The notes under the pieces are model-generated. The model was not told where the DNA came from and did no database searches. It was given only the letters and a program-made list of their open reading frames with translations. This document shows positions 52,634 to 62,085 of a stretch of 64,000 nucleotides of DNA, one piece after another. A program made the translations under genes and the position numbers. The stretch covers positions 3,565,464 to 3,629,463 of the forward strand of contig NC_090773.1 of the NCBI RefSeq assembly GCF_001761485.1. Reading direction: 5' to 3'. Numbering within the stretch: position 1 is the first letter of the stretch; each line of letters starts with the position of its first letter. The stretch is from Yarrowia lipolytica. Its lineage: Eukaryota; Ascomycota; Dipodascomycetes; Dipodascales.

Positions 52634-54724
52634 ATGACTACACAGACTCCGGAACAAAAGTCTCGGTGCTATGAGCATGACACATACAACGAAAAGAAGC
52701 TGCTCTTGATGCCCGTTGTCCCGACCTCTGAGGTGGTTAACTGCCGTCACTCAGAAGAAAATCCACAGCCACAGCCACTGGGGTCGCCTTCGCCACGCGA
52801 TTTCATTCTGCCTAAGCTACGATACAACATACCAGAGACCACACAAAGGAAAACGCCAGTCCGCGACACGTTTCCTGTCTCGGCGGCTGCATTGTCCACA
52901 AGCCATCCCTTCCAGTTCACAGTACATCCACTGGTACAGACATCACGGTTCATTGACACACCAAGCGAATTTGGCAAGATTGCGTCTGATAAGGATGCCA
53001 TGCAAGCCATGCAGAACCGGATCCTGAACCATCCCTCACGTGAATTCATCATCCCTCGTGAATCCGTGCCCTACAACAAAACTGACACCTTCAGATACAA
53101 CAGTGGCTTGGTAGGCCATTACCACCACTGCAAGGGAGCTGGAGCTGCACCAACGAGGCAGTCTATGGAAACTCGTCGCCGCTTGTCTATCTGTGAGACT
53201 CTGGCTGATCGTGAAGAGCTACAGTCCCCGCCGTACAGTCAAGCTGAAACAGTGGTGCCATCGGAGTACGTCACCCAGATTGAAATTGGAGACGTTTTCT
53301 CGGAGAGACGCTTGCTCAACGTGACATACTACTGGAATGGCATTCCTAGCTGGGTGTACGAAACGGACAGAGAGTCCTTCGATCTGACTATGAGCCAGTG
53401 TCTAGTTGCCTGGGTGTCATCGGAAGGCTTCATTGGATACTCATTACGTCCGTTCCAAAGCAGCGACTTGGGTCCGGTGGCCAGCCAGAACCACAGACAC
53501 CATATCATTCCATTTGAATCCATTCTGGGCTACCACCAGAGGCAAATGCGAATGAACCTCGGCCAGGTTCCACCCTATGATTCTATGCTAGAGGTCACTC
53601 AGGTGATGATTGCTTCACATCGGTACCACGTCGCTGTGCTTGTGGTCATGTCCAATAACATGTCCATCTTAATTGTTGTTAATGTGGCCAATGATTCAGC
53701 CAAGTACATTTGCCACTACAACGTGACGGATTATGTGGCGCTTCCGAAGAGCAGATCTCGGTCCAAGTTCCTGTTCCTTCTCAAAGACTACTTTGTCTTT
53801 GTGGCCGGCTTTGGAAACGCCTCTTCCTCTAAGGGAATGGACGAGAACGATGGTCTGCCTCACTTCAAAATCATCTGCGTGTCTCGCTGGATGCAGGAGG
53901 TGGTTCCAGAGTTCACCCAAATCAGTGAAAAGAGGAGCACCTTCTCGAGAAGTCTTTCTCGGAACCTCTCTTTATCACGACTATCCCATGGACTCCGCTG
54001 TATCGGTGGCAAGATCACCAAAGACGGAAACACCTGTGAGCTGCATGTCGTCGAGGAAGACCCAAGGGCCACAACACTAAGCTCGCTCAACAACCTAGCA
54101 CGTGCATTTACAGCCCCCTTCTTTTCTCTCATTCGATCAGAGCTGACAGATTTTTCTAATCTGTTTGCACGTCTCAATTCTCCCTGGGCATTCCCAGTCG
54201 CAGGCATACAGATCATTCTGTTCTTCATTTTCTTTCCATTGCTTTTGATACCCAATCGACACAAGACGCTCGTGGTCGATCTAGGGAGTAGAGATGCCGT
54301 CAAGAGTCGGATCAAGACCACTTGGAGATACTCGAGATACCAGGAGTCGTTTGTGCCTCTACGAGAGGAACTGCGATCACCATTTTTTGATGTGAAAAAG
54401 ACTGATACCTATGTCAGAATCCGCAAGTTCATTCCCGATTCTGACTCACGACGGGAGTACAACCAGTCTCGCGTGTTTCGCATGGTATCTGTTGTCTTTT
54501 ACCTGTCCAGCTTGGGGCTTTTCTGCTACAGTTTCACCCGGGTTGTTGGATACCCCCAAGGAGATGCCTTTGATTTATTTGCTCATATCGGTCTCTGCGA
54601 TGCCATGTCCATTTTCGCGATTTCCCTGTCGCAGGATCTGGCCGTGTTTGTTCCCATAATCAAGTTTTGGATCTTGAGAGGAGTTTCGGGCAAGACTAGG
54701 AGCAGCAGACATACTGTGCCTTAA
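52634..54724 (+). CDS. Uncharacterised membrane protein, 696 aa
   Basis: I do not recognise this family. The start is MTTQTPEQKSRC at 52634; the frame reaches a GTG a few codons further but no ATG. Residues 1-200 are disordered and Ser/Pro/His-rich. Residues 215-440 look globular, with beta-strand character (HRYHVAVLVVMSNNMSILIVVNV, KSRSKFLFLLKDYFVFVAGFG). A basic Ser/Arg-rich linker follows near 450. Three hydrophobic helices follow: FPVAGIQIILFFIFFPLLLIP near 527-547, VVFYLSSLGLFCYSF near 625 and a final one, MSIFAISLSQDLAVFVPIIKFWIL. No signal peptide is seen. The layout suggests a cytosolic domain tethered to an internal membrane (inference). Intact frame, ordinary codon use. Confidence 0.75.
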   Translation: MTTQTPEQKSRCYEHDTYNEKKLLLMPVVPTSEVVNCRHSEENPQPQPLGSPSPRDFILPKLRYNIPETTQRKTPVRDTFPVSAAALSTSHPFQFTVHPLVQTSRFIDTPSEFGKIASDKDAMQAMQNRILNHPSREFIIPRESVPYNKTDTFRYNSGLVGHYHHCKGAGAAPTRQSMETRRRLSICETLADREELQSPPYSQAETVVPSEYVTQIEIGDVFSERRLLNVTYYWNGIPSWVYETDRESFDLTMSQCLVAWVSSEGFIGYSLRPFQSSDLGPVASQNHRHHIIPFESILGYHQRQMRMNLGQVPPYDSMLEVTQVMIASHRYHVAVLVVMSNNMSILIVVNVANDSAKYICHYNVTDYVALPKSRSRSKFLFLLKDYFVFVAGFGNASSSKGMDENDGLPHFKIICVSRWMQEVVPEFTQISEKRSTFSRSLSRNLSLSRLSHGLRCIGGKITKDGNTCELHVVEEDPRATTLSSLNNLARAFTAPFFSLIRSELTDFSNLFARLNSPWAFPVAGIQIILFFIFFPLLLIPNRHKTLVVDLGSRDAVKSRIKTTWRYSRYQESFVPLREELRSPFFDVKKTDTYVRIRKFIPDSDSRREYNQSRVFRMVSVVFYLSSLGLFCYSFTRVVGYPQGDAFDLFAHIGLCDAMSIFAISLSQDLAVFVPIIKFWILRGVSGKTRSSRHTVP

Positions 54725-54800
54725 GGATACGCATGTAGATATATATATAATGGACTTAGTACATGCTTGTAGTAAAACAGTACATACAACACAGTAGTAT

Positions 54801-55979
54801 TTAGTTAGATGAAGGTAGAACCGCTCCGGTACAGGAGCCCATATCAACGCCATTCTTAGACTTGGCTGAAATTGTGACAACGTCGCCGTCTTTGAGGAAC
54901 GAAAGTCCGTCAATTGGCTTCGTACCGTTGTGGGTGGCCTCCAGAAGCGAGCCGACAGTTGTAAGGGCGTCACCAGAGTCACCAGTACTGGAAATAGTTC
55001 CTGATCCAAGTAGGTCACCTGTGCTCAACGGACATCCTCCAATGGTATGATGGGCAATCATCTGGGGGAAGGACCAGTACAGGTCCTTCGAGTTACACAC
55101 GCCCACCTTTTTGTCATTGACCACCACCTCAAAGTCAATGTCAAAAATCTGCTTCCCTCCATCAAGGTACGGTGCTAAGGGGGGATCTTCAGCGTCTCTG
55201 GTGAGCTCAATTTCTGCCCCCACCAGCGCATCTGGTGTCACGACCCAAGGGGAAATGGAAGTGCAGAAGTTCTTTCCCAAGAAGGGTCCCAGAGGCACGT
55301 ACTCCCATGCCTGGATATCTCTGGCACTCCAGTCGTTCATGATTACGTATCCGAAAATATGCTTGTGCGCGTCTTCCACAGAAATAGGCTGTCCCATTTC
55401 GTTTGGCTTTCCAATGAAACATGCCAGCTCAACCTCGTAATCCATCTTCTTGCAAGGAGCCACCACCGGTTCTCCAGAGCCAGGGTTGCCAATCTGGCCT
55501 TGAGGACGCAAAAAATCTGTTCCTGAAACCACTACCGATGAGGATCTTCCATGGTAGCCGACAGGCAGGTGGACCCAATTTGGCTGAAGGGCGTTCTCCT
55601 TGCCTCTGAAGAGCACCCCCACATTTGTCGCATGCACTTTAGACACGTAAAAATCAGTGTAGTCTGGGATGTTAAAAGGGAGGTGAAAGGCTGTGATTTT
55701 CGACTCGGAATAGACGCAGGGCGTTTGGTGAGCTGTATCGTTGGACACAAACTCTCGCAGCTCTTTCTTCAGAGCCACTGTAGCTTCGTTTCCCAGAGCA
55801 GCAAAGGCATTAAGAGAGGAGCTTTTGAGGGCCGCAGGCACTCCAGGAATGTTTTGAAACAGCTGCCCCTCTCCCAGAGCCCGTAGATCATACACCCAGC
55901 CCTCAATTATGGTGGCAATGGTAGGGGGGTTGTCGTTTATACTGACAATGCCGAAGGGAATGTTGTCAATTGTAAACAT
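54801..55979 (-). CDS. FAH1: Fumarylacetoacetase (fumarylacetoacetate hydrolase)
   Basis: The last step of tyrosine/phenylalanine catabolism: fumarylacetoacetate to fumarate plus acetoacetate. The 392 residues (human 419) contain the N-terminal SH3-like part and the catalytic fold. The Ca2+/active-site Asp lies in PDYTDFY, the base His in LPVGYHGRSSSVVVSG, the Glu pair in MDYEVELACF and the Asp in VIMNDWSARDIQAWEYVPLGPFLGK. The HHTIGGCPLSTGDLLGSGTIS block is also conserved. No targeting signal is seen, so the enzyme is cytosolic. It is transcribed away from homogentisate dioxygenase across a 514-bp shared promoter. The symbol is descriptive; fungal names are FahA/FAH1. Confidence 0.94.
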   Translation of the reverse strand: MFTIDNIPFGIVSINDNPPTIATIIEGWVYDLRALGEGQLFQNIPGVPAALKSSSLNAFAALGNEATVALKKELREFVSNDTAHQTPCVYSESKITAFHLPFNIPDYTDFYVSKVHATNVGVLFRGKENALQPNWVHLPVGYHGRSSSVVVSGTDFLRPQGQIGNPGSGEPVVAPCKKMDYEVELACFIGKPNEMGQPISVEDAHKHIFGYVIMNDWSARDIQAWEYVPLGPFLGKNFCTSISPWVVTPDALVGAEIELTRDAEDPPLAPYLDGGKQIFDIDFEVVVNDKKVGVCNSKDLYWSFPQMIAHHTIGGCPLSTGDLLGSGTISSTGDSGDALTTVGSLLEATHNGTKPIDGLSFLKDGDVVTISAKSKNGVDMGSCTGAVLPSSN

Positions 55980-56493
55980 AGTTTGTGGTGAGAATGAAGA
56001 GATTGATGGTTGGTCTACGTAGTTCTGCAGTGTACTTCTTGTAATAATAAGTTTGCTCCATAATTATCCGTCCAAACGGCTTTATGGGCCTCCGTTCTGT
56101 GGGGTACAGGTCTTTTACATTCACCATGCACGCTAGCCTTTGTCCACCCATAACCGGCCCCTCTTTTCACGTGATGTCGATAACCGCTAGCGGCACATCA
56201 GGAGGTGGAGACAAAACAAATATTATTTAGGTATTAATATGAGCCTCTTAGACAAACAGAAATTTATCTACATAAATAAATAACGAAACTGTCCCCTACA
56301 GAAGGAACCCATCTATTACCGTGTTTTTCCGAATCTGCACGATTAGATGTTCCCCTCATAATTCTGGAACCTTATCCAGCAAGCCCAACTCGACCCATAG
56401 CGAAGGGCACAACGTGGAGGATAGCTTATATAGTGTAACAAAGCCCCAGATATCCAAAGCGAAAGTACAATTTGCACATCAACCCACCAAAAA
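55980..56493. other. Shared divergent promoter of FAH and HGD
   Basis: No gene is seen. TATATA at 56427-56432 lies about 62-67 bp before the HGD ATG. A common regulator of both tyrosine-degradation genes would be expected to bind here; no known site was identified. Confidence 0.55.
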
Positions 56494-57944
56494 ATGCCTC
56501 AAACTACCTTTGACAACGCTGACAAGTACGAGTACCAGAGTGGCTTCCAGTCCCATCATGACACTGAGGCTGTCAAGGGTGCCCTTCCTGTGGGCCAGTT
56601 TTCACCTCAGAAAACCCCCTTCGGTTTGTACCCCGAAAAGCTGTCAGGCACAGCCTTTACTGCCCCTAGACGAAATAACTTCCAGGCCTGGGTATACCGA
56701 CGGAAACCCAGTGTGGTCCATCGACCTTTTAAGAAGAGTACCCGACTGGTCCACCCTTACAACGAACTCAAAGACCTCGATTACCTGCCCAACCAGATGA
56801 GATGGTCTCCCTTTGACCTGCAGAGTGTGGTTGCCAACGGCCTTACTGGTACCGATGGCACCTACTGCGAACGTGAGAAGACTACATTCGTCCAGGGTAT
56901 CAGAGCTCTGGGTGGCTCTGGAACCCCCGTTCAGAAACATGGAATGGCCATTTACATCTACGCTGCCAACGCCCCCATGGAGAAAGAGGTTCTTTACAAC
57001 GGTGATGGTGACTTCCTCATTGTGCCCCAGTGCGGTGAGCTTGACATTCAGACCGAATTCGGCTTCCTCCACGTTAGACCCAACGAAATCTGTGTCATCC
57101 CTCGTGGTATCCGGTTCAACGTCAAGCAGGCAAGCGGAAATCCCTCGGAATTGATGAGAGGCTACATTCTGGAAGTTTTTGATGGCCACTTCGATATTCC
57201 TGACCGAGGTCCCATTGGAGCCAACTCTCTTGCTAACGAGCGAGACTTCCTAGCCCCCAAGGCCTCTTACGATACAAGCGAAGCCTCCATGACTGACGAG
57301 TGGACCATGATCTTCAAGTTCAATCACTCCTTCCACGAGTGCGTTCAGGATCACACCCCCTTCGATGTTGTTGCATGGACTGGCAATTATTATCCCTACA
57401 AGTATGATCTGGGAAGATACAACACGATTGGCTCTGTGTCTTATGACCACCCTGATCCCTCCATTTTCAACAGTTCTCACCCTGCCAGTCCAGCACCCCT
57501 GGTACCGCGATTGCAGATTTTGTCATCTTCCCCCCCAGATGGCTGTGTGCCGATCATACTTTCCGACCACCCTACTTCCACAGAAACTGCATGTCCGAGT
57601 TCATGGGCCTCATTTCCGGAGACTACGATGCAAAGGCCGGAGACGGCTTTGCCCCTGGTGGGGCATCCCTTCACAACGTGTTTGCACCTCATGGTCCAGA
57701 CGCCGACACTTATGTCGGAGCCACTGAAAAGCTCAAACCCACCCCTGGTCTTCTTCCTGATGGATCCGATGCTCTTAAGCCTGCATTTGTCGGCCAAGGG
57801 TCCATGGCTTTCATGTTCGAGAGCATGTTCATGATGGGGGTGACGAAGTTCGCTGTCGAGACCAGCCACAAACTTCAGGAACGCTACAACGAGTGCTGGG
57901 CTAATCTCGCTGACCCTAACCAGCTTCCTGTCACGGGCAAATAA
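56494..57944 (+). CDS. HGD1: Homogentisate 1,2-dioxygenase, frame broken near 57470-57500
   Basis: It opens the ring of homogentisate to maleylacetoacetate. The first frame (to about 57468, ...DHPDPSIF) carries the N-terminal jelly-roll: [34 protein letters not shown] and [14 protein letters not shown]. The remainder ([21 protein letters not shown] to the stop) is two positions out of frame. Between them TVLT appears in the third frame, exactly where relatives have TVLT. Two single-base gains, an extra A in TTCAACAG and an extra C in CACCCCTGG, account for everything and would give about 482 residues. All metal ligands (FHRNCMSEF His/Glu and APHGPDAD His) lie after the break, so the sequence as it stands encodes a dead enzyme. 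Confidence 0.92.
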
Positions 57945-58013
57945 TCACTTCCTATTTAACATATATACTCAATCTACGAATCTTCAATTAAATAAATCAA
58001 TAAATACCTTTAA

Positions 58014-59975
58014 TTATATACAGAAGTGTGGGTGGGAATCCATTAGGTCGACCTCCTCAACAGTGGGACCCTCGCCGCCACCAGGGGCGGCTCCAGCTCC
58101 AGGCATGCCTCCTCCGGGCATTCCACCGGGAGCACCACCGTCAGCTCCGTAGAACTTCATAAGGATGGGGTTCGCAATACCCTCGAGCTCCTTCTGCTTA
58201 TCGGAGTACTCTTCAGTAGCACCGGACTGAGTAGCATCGAGGAACTCAATGGTCTCGTTGATGGCCTTCTCAAGCTTCTCACGCTCGGCCTCGTCAACCT
58301 TCTCCTTGAACTTCTCCTCGGAGAGAGTGTTCTTGAGAGAGTAGGTGTAAGACTCGAGGCCGTTCTTGGCGGCAATTCGGGCAGCCTCCTTCTCGTCCTC
58401 GTCCTTGTACTTCTCAGCGTCGTTCACCATTCGCTCAATTTCCTCCTTGGAAAGTCGGCCCTTGTCGTTGGTGATAGTGATTTGCTGAGTCTTACCAGTA
58501 CCCTTCTCAACAGCGGAGACGTTGAGAATACCGTTGGCATCAACGTCAAAGGTGACTTCGATCTGAGGAACACCACGAGGAGCGGGGGGAATACCGGACA
58601 GCTCAAACTTACCAAGGATGTTGTTATCCTTGGTCTGAGCTCGCTCACCCTCAAAGACCTGAATCAGAACGCCAGGCTGGTTGTCAGCGTAGGTGGAGAA
58701 GGTCTCAGACTTCTTGGTGGGGATAGTCGAGTTTCGGGGGATGAGCTTGGTCATAACACCGCCAGCAGTCTCGATTCCAAGAGAAAGGGGAGCAACGTCA
58801 AGGAGCAGAATATCCTGAGTGGAAGAGGAAGTGTCACCAGAAAGGATGGCAGCCTGGACGGCAGCACCGTAGGCAACAGCCTCATCAGGGTTGATAGATC
58901 GATTCAGCTCTTTTCCGTTGAAGAAGTCAGAAACGAGCTTCTGCACCTTGGGGATTCGAGTGGAGCCACCAACAAGGACAATCTCGTTGACTGAGGCCTT
59001 GTCCATCTTAGCGTCCTTCAGGACCTTCTCAACTGGCTCAAGAGTGCCTCGGAAGAGATCCTGACAGAGTTCCTCGAATCGGGCTCGAGTGATGGAGGTG
59101 TAGAAATCAATACCCTCGTAGAGAGAGTCGATCTCAATGGATGTCTGAGCGGAAGACGAAAGGGTTCGCTTAGCTCGCTCACAAGCGGTTCGCAGTCGTC
59201 GGAGAGCTCGCTGGTTGGTGGAGATGTCCTTCTTGTGCTTTCGCTTGAACTCCTGAACAAAGTGGTTCACGAGTCGGTTGTCAAAGTCCTCACCACCGAG
59301 ATGGGTATCTCCAGCGGTGGCCTTGACCTCAAAGATGCCGTCTTCGATAGACAGAAGAGAAACATCAAAAGTTCCTCCTCCAAGATCGAAAATGAGCACG
59401 TTTCGCTCGCCAGTCTCCTTCTTATCGAGACCGTAGGCAATGGCGGCAGCGGTAGGCTCGTTGATAATTCTCTGAACATTCAGACCAGCAATAAGACCTG
59501 CGTCCTTGGTGGCCTGTCGCTGAGAATCATTGAAGTATGCGGGAACGGTAATGACAGCGTCGTTCACCTTTGTTCCGAGGTATCCCTCAGCAGTTTCTTT
59601 CATCTTGGTGAGGATCATGGAAGAGATCTCTTCGGGGGTGAAGACCTTGGTTTCGCCCTTGAATTCGACCTCGATGTTGGGCTTTCCAGCCTTGTCGATA
59701 ATCTTGAAGGGGAAGTGCTTGGCGTCATTCTGGACCTCAGGGTCGTCGAATTTTCGGCCAATCAGTCGCTTGGCGTCAAAGACTGTGTTTGCAGGGTTCA
59801 TGGCAGCCTGGTTCTTGGCAGCATCACCAATGAGTCGTTCAGTGTCGGTAAAGGCCACAAACGAGGGAGTGGTTCTGTTTCCCTGGTCATTGGCGATGAT
59901 TTCGACTCTGTCATTGGCGAAATGGGCCACACAGGAGTATGTGGTTCCAAGATCGATTCCTACTGCTTTAGACAT
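58014..59975 (-). CDS. SSA1: Cytosolic HSP70 chaperone, SSA type (stop codon displaced)
   Basis: An ATP-driven folding chaperone. The Met at 59975 begins [19 protein letters not shown]; upstream in-frame codons are not used. Present are the phosphate loops ([36 protein letters not shown]), the linker [11 protein letters not shown], the beta-sandwich substrate domain and a GGMPGGG-rich tail. The chain reads VEEVD, the HSP70 tail that binds TPR co-chaperones, but continues [10 protein letters not shown]. In GTCGACCTAATGG, removing one C turns GAC CTA into GAC TAA, ending exactly after EEVD at 643 residues, the Ssa length. A single extra C is therefore the likely cause. The promoter carries a phased GAA array. 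Which of several SSA copies this is cannot be told. Confidence 0.95.
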   Translation of the reverse strand: MSKAVGIDLGTTYSCVAHFANDRVEIIANDQGNRTTPSFVAFTDTERLIGDAAKNQAAMNPANTVFDAKRLIGRKFDDPEVQNDAKHFPFKIIDKAGKPNIEVEFKGETKVFTPEEISSMILTKMKETAEGYLGTKVNDAVITVPAYFNDSQRQATKDAGLIAGLNVQRIINEPTAAAIAYGLDKKETGERNVLIFDLGGGTFDVSLLSIEDGIFEVKATAGDTHLGGEDFDNRLVNHFVQEFKRKHKKDISTNQRALRRLRTACERAKRTLSSSAQTSIEIDSLYEGIDFYTSITRARFEELCQDLFRGTLEPVEKVLKDAKMDKASVNEIVLVGGSTRIPKVQKLVSDFFNGKELNRSINPDEAVAYGAAVQAAILSGDTSSSTQDILLLDVAPLSLGIETAGGVMTKLIPRNSTIPTKKSETFSTYADNQPGVLIQVFEGERAQTKDNNILGKFELSGIPPAPRGVPQIEVTFDVDANGILNVSAVEKGTGKTQQITITNDKGRLSKEEIERMVNDAEKYKDEDEKEAARIAAKNGLESYTYSLKNTLSEEKFKEKVDEAEREKLEKAINETIEFLDATQSGATEEYSDKQKELEGIANPILMKFYGADGGAPGGMPGGGMPGAGAAPGGGEGPTVEEVDLMDSHPHFCI

Positions 59976-60140
59976 GTTGTTGTAATGTGTTTCTTTCGTT
60001 TTCTTTTGTGTTTGTGATGGCCTATTTTCTGTGGCAGACACCCCGACTTTTAATAGTGTCCCTGTGCATGCTACCTGCAGAAGTTCGTGATGTTTCTCGA
60101 AGGTGAGAGAAAAGATAAGGTATAGCCTAACCTTATTCGT

Positions 60141-60205
60141 GGAATGATATCGAAGCAGATGGAAGACTGGAGAAGTTCACAGAAATTTACAGAAATTCAC
60201 AGAAA
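60141..60205 (-). promoter_or_regulatory. Step-type heat shock element: seven GAA units at 10-bp spacing
   Basis: GAA occurs at 60142, 60152, 60162, 60172, 60182, 60192 and 60202, seven times at exactly 10-bp intervals, 165-230 bp before the SSA start. nGAAn units one helical turn apart are the step form of the Hsf1 binding site. A further TTCTCGAA pair lies at 60096-60103. Confidence 0.75.
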
Positions 60206-60924
60206 GATCAACAGGTGTGCACTTGTAACAACATGTGGGCCAATAATGGTCTGATGTACCCAGGGTGTGACCAACATCGACTAATCAGGGAGCCGCTGAC
60301 AGATTTGGTATACCCAGGTTATCTCATTGCTTTCTGAGAGACACTTACAGTATGTACAGTATGTACAGTAGCGGCAGTGTTCACGTCCCTCATTCGCTGG
60401 AAGGGCAATAGAATATGATATGGGATGAGAGCGATCAATCTGATGGGGAGGAATACAAGAGCAGTCTTGCAAGAAGGAAAACAAGCACAGTCTTGTGGGA
60501 AGGAATCCATTCAGAACCAGTCTTGCAGGTGAACAGAGGAACAGTTATGCTTAGCGTTGAGGAGTTTGCTGGTGACTGCTAAGCAACAGGTCCTGGGAGA
60601 TGTCGGTGATGCGTGATCCAAGCATACAATAGCAATGAAGTCGCCACTTCTACCGATTCTACGACGATCAGCCACTGCGGGTGCTGAAGCAGTGGGTTTG
60701 TTGCCTTGGTTCATGAAAAGGAGCCACAGGCAGCAGCAGAGGAGAGTCACCGTCACGACTATGATTGTCGTCACCAGTAGAATCAGAGAAATTCTGCTTA
60801 TAGGTGAGCGGCTCCAGGAACAACCTCGGTATCATCGTCCTCGGAGGGGCGGAGCCCTTGGAGGAGTTGTACATCTTGAATATGCCATATTCATCTATAC
60901 TTCCACCCGCCAACAGACGACGAT

Positions 60925-60997
60925 ACACCACTATAAACACACCCCCATCCACACCATCAACACCACCACACACCATCACACCACCATCACAACACCA
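60925..60997 (+). repeat. CAC/ATC-rich simple repeat
   Basis: A stretch made almost only of CAC, ACA and ATC triplets on one strand. Non-coding low-complexity DNA. Confidence 0.7.
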
Positions 60998-61267
60998 CCA
61001 CATAGATACTCGACGCCCAGTTATGTTTCGACTACAACTTACGACCCACCCTAGATTCTAATACACTACAAGTAGCACAAATGCTGTGCATCCATTGCGC
61101 CACACAACAAACAGCCTACAGCCAGAAGATGACAAGTGTGAGTATACTATTGACCCAGGACGACCGCTAATACATATAGCCCTAGCTACATGAAGCCAAT
61201 TGTTGGAGACTTCTGCACTAGATATCTTTCAAGTAATTGTTGCAACTTGTGGTTCCCCACAGGCTGT

Positions 61268-62085
61268 CAAAAGAAGAGCGACACTTCCAAGGCCCAGTTC
61301 CTCGCCGAGCTGTGTGAGCAGGAGATTGCCGTGCGATCCGCCAAGCACCTGCTGCGAAACGAGATGGCCAAGAAGGGTGCCAACCCCAAGTACGTTGTTG
61401 CTCACGTCATGAACCTGCTGCTGGGCTCCACCTCCAAGGTGTTTGATACCCCCGCCGGTCTGCTGACTGTCTCCGACTCCGTCAACCTTTCGGTCGACGA
61501 GGCCAAGGCTACTGTTGCCGCCATTGCCAAGACCCGATTCGGCTACGACCTCGATACCTCCATCTTCGCCAAGCGACCCGTCCAGCTGCTCCGAGAGCTG
61601 TCTGGAAAGCTGGGACTCCAGTTCCTGCAGAAGGAGTACGAGTTTGGTGCCGAGCCCTTTGCCGTCGCCGACGTGGTCAACATCCTCCCCGTCTTCAAGA
61701 CCACCACCTTCCATCCAAGGCTCGAGAGGAGCTCTGGAGGCTGCCCGAAACTCCGTCACACCAACAAGGACGTGGCTCTTGCAGCTGCTGCGAGAGTCCA
61801 TTCCTTCTCGCCGAGCAGGGTGTACGGCTTCCGTTAACCCCAGCTCACCAAGGTTGTACAACACCGCTTCTTACCTGGCTACGAGATGGACGAGGCTCTA
61901 TTGGCTGCCGGATCTCGGCCGACGAGCCTGCATCATGTCCGAGCGATGCTCCGAATCGACTCTGTCGACGCGCCATTCTCACTACCCTCAACCTTCGTTT
62001 GTTTGAGCACGCCATCGGCAAACTACGTCGTTGCTCTGCACATGATTGAAGCACGCTGTTTCCGTGTCAAAGCATCAAGACCGTA
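61268..62085 (+). pseudogene. Decayed fragment of CLU1/TIF31 (clustered mitochondria protein)
   Basis: A piece of about 270 codons matching the central-to-TPR part of the CLU1/CLUH family, with no beginning and no end. 61268-61715 is one clean frame (AELCEQEIAVRSAKHLLRNEM, VAHVMNLLLGSTSKVF, LQFLQKEYEFGAEPF, VADVVNILPVFK). From there to 62085 the match jumps among all three frames: ALEAARNSV, NKDVALA, LLRESIPS, VNPSSPRLYNTASYL, MDEALLAA, GRRACIMSER and NYVVALHMIE appear in the right order. At least eight small indels are needed. The intact gene would be about 1250 residues, so this is a truncated duplicate. The well-preserved first half suggests either recent origin or poor sequence in the second half. 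Confidence 0.75.

Larger units (their letters stand above)
59976..61267. other. SSA promoter region and spacer
   Basis: It contains the GAA array listed next, a tandem TACAGTATG word (60350-60372), and a CAC/ATC-rich simple repeat (60925-60997). No gene is supported; frames at 60511-60774 and 60635-61054 lack family features. Confidence 0.5.

Noticed and set aside
60511-60774. 87-codon minus frame with a hydrophobic head, and the overlapping plus frame to 61054
   Set aside because: The first begins with GTG rather than ATG; both run through simple repeats or spacer and resemble no family.
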